A stretch of 64,000 bases of DNA. Source: Orbilia blumenaviensis. Its lineage: Eukaryota; Ascomycota; Orbiliomycetes; Orbiliales; Orbiliaceae. Made by a program: the position numbers and the translations under genes. How positions within the stretch are numbered: the first letter of the stretch is position 1; every line of letters starts with the position of its first letter. Where the stretch lies: positions 1,116,001 through 1,180,000 of the forward strand of contig JAVHNS010000006.1 of the NCBI GenBank assembly GCA_036872755.1, read 5' to 3'. This document shows positions 1-10,773 of the stretch, one piece after another. The notes beneath the pieces are model-generated. The model ran no database searches and had not been told where the DNA came from. It worked only from the letters and a program-made list of their open reading frames with translations.

Positions 1-167
1 TTTAAATACCGGCTGACTGGGTTTGGCTGGCTGGGTTTGGCTGGCTGACCGGGAAGTTAAATGTATATGAGGTTGGAGGTGGGTGCTGGGTATGTGTATT
101 GTTGTGAGTTTGCGGTGGGTACAGATGCTACGAGACTAGGTACAGCGATAGTAGTTCTAGTTATGTT

Positions 168-1803
168 CACGTGACACTTTTGGGGGTGAAATTGATCCGG
201 GGTCCCCTCACTGTATTATATATTATATATCATACTGTTGTAGTGTGGAGGTAGGCAGGTAGGAGGTAAGTACCTACCTGGTTGGCTAGTTCTTCGTTAA
301 GAGGCTGTTTGGCGGCTGCAAGGCCTCAGGTTGGTCAGACTGGACACTGAATTCCATTGGGGGGGGGGGGGGGGGGTGGTCTGTATTAACTACTATTATT
401 CGAAGCTATCTATCTAGAAAGCTGGTTTGTATATTGCCGGCGCCCCCTTGCCAGCAGAGCGTGGTGTAGTACGGGATTCTGGTGGATTTGTGGTTTTTTT
501 TTGGGTAACCGGGAACTCCATGCTGATTCTCTTATTATTTTCCCCTAACAAGATAGGCCACGCACGTGATTATTTTGGAGCTCTATATTATGTTGAAGTT
601 GATCGACAGGAGGGGGGCAAGTGTCGATTGTTACTAATTTGGAAGGGATCGGAGATTGGGAATCATTGATCAGTGGGGGGGGGGTTGATCAACCGTGGTG
701 AAAAGGTATTCAATCATATGGGTTTGGCTGTGTGTGGATTCGCATGATATATGGGAGATTTTAGGGTGTATTATATTATAGGACTGGATTAAAGGCTGGC
801 TGATTAGGCTGTCACCAAGATCGTAGCCTAGGTAGCTACAGGGCTAGGTCGTAGGAGGGTTACCAGCAAAGCCTCTCTTATTGTTTATTTGTAGAGTGGC
901 TTTGCACGTGATACTTTTGAAGTTCAAAACCATCAGCGTCGGAACATCTTCTTGTCGACGAGCGTAGAATTCAGCACTCAAGGATAAATATCACGTGGGC
1001 TTTCTTAATGGAGGCTTCTCTTCTTTGCGTCTTTTACTCAGCACTGATTTTTGTTTTTTTTGGGGGTACTTTGGTGGTGCCTGTTCACGTGATAATTTTA
1101 ATGCTTAAAACGAATCGTGTACAGAATTGTGGCAATTTTGAAAACTTTCGGAGCTAAAAAATGGCATTTGGATGTTGAGAGGAGGAGGAGGGGAGTTATT
1201 ATTGTTACTGTCCTCGACACCATAATCATGTGTGTGTCTCCGTTTGGGTTACGAGACCGCATGGTAGTAATCTAAGGTTAGATATTAGGTATTTAGCTAA
1301 AGCGGTTTTAGCTGGGGTTTCCCGTGATATTGGAGGTGAAATATGCTATATTGAGGGCAGCTGCTAGCTGTTTCCGTGCCACGATCGAATACTCAGCATG
1401 GTAGATGACAGATTCCATTCAAGAACACTGGCCGGATTGGACAGTCTTCGTACCCAAACGGGGACACGTACATGGTTATGACATCAGGGACGGTAGCAGC
1501 TAATAAACCTCTGGAACTCCTTTTCAGCATTCAAGTGGCGGTTTTTTGGCTCTGAAAGTTTCAAAAATTGGAAAAATTCTTGATGCGTTACGTTTTGAGC
1601 AGGAAAGTTATCACGTGTTTTTTCTAGAATTTCCACCTGAAATCGGTTCAATGGAAAGCCACGTGATGATTTTGGTCTTCAGAAGAGGGATCGATGATTC
1701 TAGACGTCTTATGGGCCCCGCACCATCTCTTCTTTTCTTGGATAGCATTGTGCTCTGGCAGAAAGAGTTGAGGATCTGTTTTGAAGCCCAAACGTATCAC
1801 GTG
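168..1803. promoter_or_regulatory. Cluster of eight CACGTG (E-box/CBF1-type) sites
   Basis: Exact CACGTG occurs at 168, 563, 905, 992, 1086, 1612, 1660 and 1798. By eye I found only about four more in the other 62 kb (near 4489, 7291, 23218 and 25778). All eight are flanked on one side by A and a T-rich stretch. Read in the appropriate orientation they approximate CACGTGAYNNTTTTGG: forward at 168, 563, 905, 1086 and 1660, reverse at 992, 1612 and 1798. CACGTGA is the known core of fungal bHLH factors of the Cbf1 type. No adjacent gene is evident downstream for 1.5 kb, so a regulatory role is inference; the cluster could equally be remnants of a repeat carrying this motif. Confidence 0.5.
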
Positions 1804-2495
1804 CCATGAGGACTGTGTCTACATGGTTATGCTTAGACGTATGCACTAAGGGAGGTAGGGAGGGCTCTGAGATCGCGAGACCGCAAGGTAGAAGAAGGAG
1901 GGGGACCTCCTCTGGCCAATGAGGGAGTTCTGGAGCTCAAAGTTGTCACATGACCACTCTCACGTAGGGCATTCCCTATAGCCTCTTTGTAGGGTTTTAA
2001 GTAGCTGGCAGTCCATTCCTAGGACCTTTTTGCATGGATCTATCTATATCTATCTATCTATTTATGAATGAGAAACGGCGCGGGGGCTAGAACCAGGAAG
2101 TTAAAACGGAAAGCAGGCGAACTGGATAAACTTTGGACTGTGGGGTTAGTTCGCATGCTTCCTGCGTATGTCTTTCTATATTCAAGTTTTTTTTTTTTTT
2201 TTTCAAGCAGTTTATTTTTGTATTATCATTTTGTCTGGTTTAGATTTGAAGCTCCAACTATAAACGTAGTCTCGGTTCCTATAAACTTATAGCAACGCAA
2301 CTGTGAGTTTGTTGGATTTTTTTCATAGCGGAACAGGGATCCCGAAATTGGAGGTGCAGGGGGGTTTCGATTGATGGATCAATCAAAATCAGATCTGTGG
2401 GTATGTCCGGAAGCTTCCCGGTGAGTGGAAAAAGCTGAGCTATGAGGCCCCTCGTTATCAAGGTTTTTTACAAAGTGCTTTATCGGTTTTTAATT

Positions 2496-3093
2496 CAGGG
2501 GTTATGGTGTCCCAAATGTGTCAAAAGGGTATATAATACAAAACCATACAAAATATATTACAACTTTGCAAAAAATATATATATATTACAAGTTAAGCAA
2601 AGCATAAGTATACAAATTTTCAAAATTACAATTTAAGCAAAGCATAAATATATTAATTTTTTACAATTATGTCCAACTATCAGCCCGTCCAGCTTATCAG
2701 GGACCAGAGAAAAGCCAGTTAACCAGCCAGATAGTTAATTAGCCAGATAGCCAGACAGTTAACCAGCCAAACAGCTAGACAGCCAATTAGCTAGACAGCT
2801 AGCCAGACAGATAGTACATTTTAAATTCTGTCTGACTGATCAGTTGGTTGTCTGACTATCTGGCTGTCTAGTTGTCTGGCTATTTGGCTGTCTGACTAGT
2901 TAGCTATCTGGCTGGTTAACTGGCTTTTCTTTAGCCCCTGATAAGCTAGGCGGGCTGGTGCTGTGGCTTCAGTTACAAATAAGAAATTTTTTATATAAAT
3001 AAGCAAAAAACCCCAATTAAAGTTGTAATATATATATTTTACACGGTGTTGTAACATATGGGATTCTGACACATTTTGGCCGCCATAAGGGGT
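2496..3093. repeat. Foldback element B with tetranucleotide-phased arms
   Basis: The two halves are inverted copies of each other. The outer ends resemble each other (CCCAAATGTGTCA on the left; the right end read in reverse gives CCAAAATGTGTCA). The inner arms both begin GAAAAGCCAGTTAACCAGCC when the right arm is reversed (left from about 2709, right ending about 2930). Inside each arm the sequence runs in a 4-base frame of the form A-G/A-N-N (AGCC, AGTT, AACC, AGAT...) for about 100 bases. The spacer is about 2813-2835. The right end carries CATTTTGGCCGCCATAA (3072-3088), nearly identical to the end of the element at 36.1 kb. No transposase gene is present, so it would be non-autonomous (MITE/foldback-like). 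Confidence 0.75.
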
Positions 3094-3361
3094 AACTAAT
3101 TTCCTTGATGGGATGGTGATCAAGTACCTTCAGCTAAATCTGGAAATTATTGATTTTTCATTATTATTTTTTGAATATACTAATCGCGATATATTTGTGT
3201 CTTATTTTACGCGTCTGATAGCTACTATAGCTTGGTTCAGAGCATTACCGTCGAAAAATCTACAACGTGCAACAACACTATAACTACTATTTGTGAAGGA
3301 TTACGAAAGCAGAGGTTTTCTTTCAATTAATATCAGCATCATTCAAAAAACTTCATTCTCA

Positions 3362-6300
3362 GGAAAATACCGGGTCCGAAGCGGGTGAAGCTATCTCATA
3401 GCTCCAAAGTTGACTTGGGAGGGAAGGAACAGGACGAAAATGATAATGAAGCGGTTGGAAGCGTGGATAGCGGGGAAGAAGGCATAGAAGAGGTTATCAA
3501 AATATCAGACTCCAATGATAACTCCAGCGACGGCGATGGCGGTGACGACTCTGATGACGAATGTGTTTCCGGTGACGAAGCAGTAAGAAAGGCGTTCGTG
3601 GCTAGTTCGGCAAGGCGGCCAAATTATCCAACAGCTGTAAGTTCTTATCGTCTGTATTAACATCTCGGATGCCGGTTTTTTTTTTCTCTCTTTTTGGGCC
3701 AGCCCTTTCTTATTATTATCATCATTTTTTTTTAGAGGAAACTGTGTAAGGCATTGCATGATTGTCAGAGTATTGGCGGCACTTTTGCATTTAATGAGTT
3801 GTACAAATCAGCGCCGAATCCCGGGTTGGTTATTTCGCTCGGCCAGGTTCATGAGCTGCTAAGACTACCGCTATCGCGGGAGGAAGTAGAGGCGGTTGTT
3901 GAAGAGGCGGATCAAACGCAAGATGAAACGGGAGTTATAAAGATCGGTGCGGAAAATGTCGAGTTCCGTAACCCGTGCTGGGGGGGTTGGGTTGAGGAAG
4001 TTTTGGAAAAGACTAAAGATAGGCTTGGGATCGATGGGGGTCCCGTGTGTCCTAAAGTAGAGCTTGAATTTGAAGGTGTTAGGATCTACCCTTTTGATCG
4101 GGAGGGGGAGAAGGGGTTTGAGATTGGAGATGGTGAAGATGGCGAGGGAGGGGGGGTTTTGGAGATCACGCTCCCCGGCGAATTTCATGGTGGGGTCGTG
4201 ACCATGAAATATCTGGATGAAGAGGAGGTTGTGGAGATCAATGGGAGAGAGAAGTTCGATACTATGGTGAATGCGTGGTAAGTTATTCCTTTGCACACAC
4301 TCTCTCCTCTCTGAAAAATAATGAAAATTTGAAGACTCAATATTATTGCATGTTTATAGGTATCGAGATGTGACATATGAACCTACACCGGTCTCATATG
4401 GGTATAAAGTGACACTCGTCTACCGAATCGAAATAAGGAGTATGACGGTCTATTCTGCGGCAAATCAAGCCACGCCACCGCATTTAACACGTGCGATTAA
4501 GGCGATAAAGAAATCGAGTAAGCCTGTGGCACTTGTTCTTGAAGATAAATATAGCGAAGACGACAAGATGAAATTAGATTCATTCACTGGTCACGACAAA
4601 GTCGTGGTTCACCATCTGACGGAAGCGGTAGAGCGGGTTGGCGGTCTGGCGGTTTATTCAGGGGAGCTGGTTACTGCTTACACCAGAGACAGGAATGACA
4701 TAGACCAGGAACCGAGGGACTGGGAGGGAACGCTCGATCGATACGACTTTACGGACCGATACGTTGATATCGCTCCGCTGGAGTTTACAGTTCAAAATAT
4801 GGTGCATATCGGGGGAGTTATTACGGATATCGGAAAAAAGGCAGCACGCTGGACTGGGCCGATCTTGTCGCTGGGGCGCAGACTGAGGAACTTTGAGCCG
4901 GAAAGGGAGGAAACTATACTCAATTCTAAGAGAAAGGTTGAAAATGGTGGCGAGGGTCAGGGTGCATGGGAAACCACCAGATGTAAGGATCTTCTATATT
5001 TGGGTAGTTTGGGGGGTTACTAACTTTTAGACTCCAGATTACCGATGTCGCTGTATATTTATACATCAGACGCCTATAAAGCCGTCGATGTATGATCTTC
5101 AAAGCCGGAGTCTGCCTTGGAAATCAGTTAGATCACATCTGCAATGCCTCCTGCCTGATTCTGGCTTCGACTATCCCAAGATAGCTGCGATCTGGAAAAC
5201 AACTTTGGTAGCATGTATATCATCGGACTCGATGGGAGATGCTGATGTCAGCAATGCGGGTGTCTTCCTGGCCAAAACTTTACCGGGATTAGCTCATTCT
5301 AGAGATTCTTTGGCAAAAATGGTGAAACAGTAAGTCCACATACTCAAAATTCGATAGATGGCCTGACCAGATGATGGCTAACCTAATGCATTTGCTATGG
5401 GATTGCCAGTCTATTCCAGAGCGCCGATGGTGTATTATCTCATCAACCGGTTTCATATTATAAAGACCTCGGCCGAGAATGCCGAAAGGGCCAGAAGCGG
5501 TATTTTCGTATGATCAAGCTATTCTCTTCGGTCGTAAGCAAACTCTTTGTATCTGCTCTCTGCCTCCTGTTCAAGGAAATCCCACCCAAGAATGATCTAC
5601 AAAGCCGAACTGAGGCCAGATTTTTCCTTACGGAGCACGATGTAGAAGATATTCGGACGGTCTTCATGGTGTTGGATTGGGAAACGAATATGATGGGGGT
5701 ACTGTAAGTCGGGACCATTGGCCTTTCAAGATCAAAATACCGCTGGAATTGCTGACTAATTCTCTTTGATTAGAATCGACCTTATGTTTGACTTAAACCC
5801 TAGCGAGAATCTTCGTCGTGCTCTAGACCATGATATCAAGACGAATCTACTTCCCGACTCTGTCGGCTTACAGCGGTGGCTCTCCCTTTCCGCAAGGTGT
5901 CACGAGTCGATAATCAACGGGATAAAAAAGCGAATCCCACAATTGGTAGAACTCACCGGACTTTTCAACCCCATGCCTAACAAATACCACCAAGTCATCG
6001 GCTACAATGATCCAGCATTAGCCGATACATACTCAAGTTACCAGGGCAAGCTTGTAGCCGAACTGACCAGTTATTTCGAGGTTCTTCGAGATCTTGATCA
6101 TCCGGACTCTGCGGAACTGGTTGTTAAGTTCCTCGATGCGACCACCGCGCTTGGGACTTTGGATTGGGGAACCAATGAAGTGTTTTCCAAACTTGTTGCC
6201 GCTGTTTATCAGCTCCCTGAGACGTCTGCCATAATTCAAACTCAAGACGCAGCCGTAAAGAAGTACGCTCTGGCATTCCAGGTCGCGGTTGTAAAATACA

Positions 6301-6785
6301 ATCCGTGTAAACATCCGGAGGGAGAGGCTGTATTTTCCCTTGACACGCGGCCGCAATGTTCAAAAGCAACCTGTGGTTTATGCCCAGGTTTGAACGAGTT
6401 TCTGATCGATCCTACTGAACGCAAATTCCAGGTAAAGAGCAGGCATGGTGAAAAAAGACATTTTACCGAAGTCAAGAGGGATTTGAAGACTAATAGAAAA
6501 TGGGATGGGAGGCTGGAGGTGGGTTCGTCTTTGGAGGATTCTCAGCTCGTTTTAAGCGTTGAAAAGATAGATCCTAGTCCTGAGGCTTCTAGAGAGCTAC
6601 TGGAGGTATTTACGAGCGCGCTTGAAGCTAGAAGGGAGTTGTTGGGTTTGGTTGGAGTAGGTGTTGATGAGATGGGACAGCCGGTTGGAGAGCCAGTGTT
6701 TAGGTGGAATACGGCTGCGGTTGGAGGTTCCGCGAAGGGAAGGCAGGGTAAGCGCAGAGGTGTTAAACGGAAAGCAAGTGATTAA
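3362..6785 (+). CDS. 2OG-Fe(II) oxygenase-family paralogue lacking iron ligands
   Basis: About 1000 aa in six exons; introns 3637-3735, 4278-4359, 4983-5037, 5330-5409 and 5704-5773. All frames stay open. It aligns throughout with the oxygenase gene at 20.2-23.6 kb, and four introns match in position and phase; the 4278-4359 intron (splitting a Trp codon before YRDV) is unique to this copy. The active site is gone: the HxD segment of the paralogue is replaced by a Gly/Asp/Glu-rich stretch (about 4117-4155), the distal His is Tyr (4376-4378), and the 2-oxoglutarate Arg is Lys (4406-4408; Lys is used by some prolyl hydroxylases). A Cys cluster (CSKATCGLC) followed by NEFL lies near 6360-6400, and a basic C-terminus (KGRQGKRRGVKRK) looks like a nuclear signal. 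An acidic N-terminus precedes the first visible intron. No in-frame ATG exists between the stop at 3328 and exon 2, so the start must lie in an unseen upstream exon or is lost. Start 3362 is only the CAG acceptor edge. Confidence 0.75.
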
Positions 6786-7021
6786 TAATATCATGTTTTT
6801 CATCACCGTTGTCTTCAGAAATAGTTGGATTTCAATGCATTTTTAATCGAGGGGACCATACATGGGAGAAACGATACTGATTATGAGGAACTGTGTAGAA
6901 ATTAGACGCATTTATTGAACCGGCTAACAAAACATAATTTTAATTTGAGACGCTCGATTGTGGTTACAAAGTAATCATGAATTTTAGTTACATAAATTTG
7001 GTCTTCCAGGTTTTGGAATTT

Positions 7022-9388
7022 TCATCCCCGGCGTACAAGGTTGCGTCTCGTGTATGGACAACCACCCGACCTTTTCCTGGAGGGGCACTTTGCGGATACT
7101 GTCAAGTTTTGAACACCCTCAGCCGCCGCATTTGTGTCGGCACTAGAGCTAGACTGTGGTAGGAGGTGAGGATCAAATGACGAAACGCTGTTACGCCACG
7201 TCGTGAAGAAGTCTACACCACGCTGATCCATATTCTGCACCTCGCCAGTATCGGTCATTTCGAGCCACGGAGCGGTTTGTTCAATACCACGTGCGTATGG
7301 TAGTGTGTAACCAAACTCATCTAGAGGGAGGGGTCTGTATATTCTTCGTTTGCTCTCTGCTAACTGTAGGTATTGCTTTATATATGCGGGGGACTTGAAG
7401 TTCCGAGAGATTGCGCCGATGTAATTTTTTATCTTCAGTGTTACGCTGCTCGGCTGGAACGTTTGGTAGTATTCGAGGAATTGAGCTTCGGGGCTATCTG
7501 GCTGGCTGGCGTAGGATGAATTTCGAAGGTTGTCGATAAATTGCGTATCAAGATCATATGTATTTCCCGGGAGGCGCTTAGTGGTCTCGGGGATATAGTT
7601 GATCAGGATGCTACGCTTCCAAGAATACACCGGATTTGGGAAATCAAAGCTGACCAAGGCCTGTAGCATGGTCGGAGTGAAAAGCGCCGGTGTGTTCGGT
7701 TTCACGGTTTGGCCGTAGAGCGATTTGATCGCCAGATTGTCCTCGTACGATGGTGTGAGAACAGTGAAGTCTTTACCTTCTCCCTGTTTAGCGACCATGA
7801 AATTCACGATATCGAGGGAGTCGGTTTGCCTGCCACCGCCAAGGGTTCCGGGATTTTTTAGTTGTATCGAGCCTTCGGGGTAAGTGTCCCCAAACAATTC
7901 TTGCATCAAAACAAGGTCGAGGCCATCAGAGGCTGTTTTATATAGGTCGTCGGTGTAGGAGATTATAGCTGGGCCGGTAGGCTAGGAATAAACATTAGTA
8001 AAGAAAATGAAGGGTAGGGCAAAAAGACCGGACAACAGAAGTCAAGAGTGGTCTACATACCCATAGCTTCACAAAGCCAATTGCATCCTGATTAACGAAC
8101 ATCGACATTGGAGGAAGTTTCCGTCCACCAGCAGGGTCTTCTACTGCGGTGATAATATTTATCGTAGTGGTCATGATTGCGTGTGCCGCCCATCTCTTGA
8201 CGTTCAAGGGTTCATCCAAAAATTTTCCAGAGGAGTCCTTAAAATCATTCTTGAACCTTTGGTTAAACCAGTTCATAACTCCTGGCTGTATGATATTCTT
8301 TTGGAGGTCGTTCCCATTCCCCAGTTTACTAAACGGGGAGCCTGTGTTCTCGTCGCTGAGATATGGGTATTGGAGGTAGCTATTGATAGTAGCTTTGGAC
8401 AGGCAATCAAGTATCGTTCCGTCGGTACTTTGCCAGTGCAACCAGGGCCTTGATGTGGATGGTACTTAGTAACTATACAGTTTGGGTGGGAATCCCGAAC
8501 TGAAATTTGGGTAACGCACTGTTGTAGCTCCTTCATGATGACTGCGCCGTTGACATGTCCATTGAAGGGACCGAGATACTCAGTGTCCTTGTTAAAGGCA
8601 TCTGATGACTTTCCATTGTAAGTCCAAAAACCGGTCTGAGTTTCTTCGTCGTAAATTTTCTACATAAAGTGTGCATCTTTTTGTCAGCCTGGCGCACTCG
8701 AACTCAACCTGCGCACAGAAAAAGTGCAAAGTGTGTTGCTGAGAAGGGTATATATATGGGTAGTATCCATACTTCGTAGAAACGGAACTCGGAAATGGTC
8801 GGATCCCAGCTTGCAGCTTGTAAAAAGCCAGCCGGATCAGTCACGTTCGGAGATCCGACGACGAGAAAGGTTACACTTTCATAATAATTTCCAGGACCGT
8901 CTGCCGTCGCTCTTACTGCGTAAAGAAACCGAAGGTGTGGATTATACCAGTCTCCGAGTTTCGTCGCATCGTATTTGATAGTCGCAGCATCAGCAACAGC
9001 GAATGCCTGGACCGCATAGTCTGGAGTAGGTTTTAATACGCCGGCCGAGGTGGAGATGCCTAAGTTGGTGTGGCGATAACACGGTGATTAGATACAGGAA
9101 CTACGAGCGATACTACGTCTATCAAATATCCCAAATTAGAGCTTTGAACTTACTTAGAATATATTTCAACAATGTATCTTGGTCAAGAATGTTTCCTGCA
9201 TATATACCTTCTGGACTGGGCTGATAGAGGAGCTGACCGAACCTGTCTGTGAAGTTCTTTTGCATGAATTCCTCTGTTACCGGTGTATCCACATCTTGTA
9301 CATCTGGATCTAGGCTGCGGGTAAATGTTCGAGCATAGATCTTTGGTGTTTCTCTTAAGTCGGGCGACGAAAGATCAGTTATAGGCAT
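7022..9388 (-). CDS. Unrecognised 669-aa protein next to tyrosinase group
   Basis: Five exons on the minus strand: 9388-9154, 9059-8773, 8659-8520, 8448-8061 and 7981-7022. Introns are 9060-9153, 8660-8772, 8449-8519 and 7982-8060. The 8449-8519 intron has a GTGCGT donor and a TACTAA branch site; it is required to join CTACAACA to the frame reading PWLHWQS. The product starts MPITDLSSPD at the first ATG, has no signal peptide or membrane segment, and ends in a basic tail (CPSRKRSGGCPYTRRNLVRR). I do not recognise a family. Visible features are a WLHWQSTDG stretch, an AAHAIMTTTINIITAVEDPAGG segment (read from the genome at about 8165-8230) and Asp/Pro-rich loops suggesting a globular cytosolic protein. 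It is divergent from the 418-aa gene across 1.4 kb, which allows but does not prove co-regulation. Confidence 0.8.
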
Positions 9389-10773
9389 TGTTTTAGAGTC
9401 TTTGATCCTTAATAAAAATTTCTGTTAGAATTAAATGGGTCAATCGGTGAAGTATCTAAAAGGAGAATGATGGAAGTATAGGTGCAAAGGTTCTCGTGTC
9501 AGGTAATAGATAGACTGATTAATTAGTTTTTATCTATGGACTTCCTGCCTTGAGATATCGATCCATCTATATAACCAGATATCAACGATAATAACAAGGG
9601 GATTGATAAGCAGGCTTTTTGATTCGCTTCCCCTACTGAAAATTGTTATCAAGGTTATAAATGCTCAGATATTGGCTCCTCGGGACGAGTTGCAAAGGAA
9701 CGGCTGAATTCGTCTCCAAGCATTTATCCCAGCTGATGTTAAGATTAATTCACTAACAAGAGTTTAAACGTTTAGGAGGGGAACATTCGGAATGGTTGAA
9801 GTTACGTAAAGATAAACCGTCTCGAAAGGAGTCTAGTTACTTGCCTAAGTTAGCCCGCAGCCGGCTGCCCCGAAGTCGAACTCGCAATATGGAAGGTATA
9901 CGTATACGCACGCCAGCTGGAGTTTTGTCGATCAAATTTCTATATCAGCTCGCATTGCATTGGCGTCTACTAGCTACTAGTTTTCTGGGCTACGCATGTA
10001 TAGATATCCCCGCCAACCAACCGCCTCAACACATGCAGGCTGCAACATGCAACACGAATAATCCCTGTAGATGCATCAAGGGCATGCAAGCCCCGAAAGT
10101 CTCGGATCCCTGGCTGGTGGCCAGCTGAATCAAAATTCAATTCGGATCTTCTGGTTCATAACCTAACTTAATCTGTGGACTGGTACCGGTACGTTGATTG
10201 ATGTATATGCAGCGCACGGGTATCGGGCGGCTGCCGGATTTAATGTCTCGAGGCTTCGGACTCGATACCTAGCATTTAATTTATTGATTTAGGCGTTGCA
10301 GAGCTTACGATTGGGGTTTTAGCGGACTGGTCTTGTCGCATTCGCAGTGTTGTCTACCATGCATTTGCATACGCATACGTATTCACCTCAACATAACAAA
10401 TGGGTTCCAAGAAGAGGCAACGCTTCCGGTTGAGAGAGATTCTATTTTCTTCAGCTTCCAATTGATCAATCGGGATTCGATCTTTCCGAAATTCCTCACT
10501 AAGCTTGTTAATCAACATGTATGCGTTTATGGATCCCCCAAACTGGGGGTATTGGGTTGGTATATACGCACCTACGTACAAGTTTATATAAACCTGGCGT
10601 GTACAACGTTCAACGGCACTGATATCTAGAACATTATCCGTCCACAGTACACCCGTACACTACCATACTATACCCCCTCAACTATCTTTGAATATTCTTT
10701 AGTTGCCATAGGCTTCATCCCTCTATTTACTCCACTTTTTTTCTCTGTGAGAAAGTGAAACAATCCAATTACA
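9389..10773. promoter_or_regulatory. 1.4 kb divergent intergenic region
   Basis: This lies between the start of the minus-strand 669-aa gene and the plus-strand 418-aa gene and so contains both promoters. It has AT-rich stretches and TATA-like sequences (for example TATATAACC near 9568 and TTTATATAAACC near 10581). I see no coding exon; the open frame at 9796-10128 has no ATG support or recognisable features. Confidence 0.5.

Larger units (their letters stand above)
1..3361. other. Non-genic repetitive 5' region
   Basis: No credible coding exon was found across this 3.4 kb. The small reading frames here have no introns, no domains and low-complexity translations. It holds a GGCT/TTGG-rich patch (about 10-55), an 18-base G tract (359-376), a TCTA microsatellite (about 2040-2065), a cluster of eight CACGTG palindromes (168-1803) and a foldback element (about 2496-3093). 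Short phrases also recur, such as CGAGACCGCAWGGTAG near 1251 and 1880, and TACATGGTTATG near 1468 and 1820. This suggests old duplicated or transposon-derived material. Confidence 0.7.

Noticed and set aside
427..1809. Small plus-strand frames in the CACGTG region
   Set aside because: Short, low-complexity or starting at non-ATG codons, without introns or domains.
2896..3123. Minus-strand frame across the foldback element's right arm
   Set aside because: It is simply the translation of a repeat arm; no coding signature.
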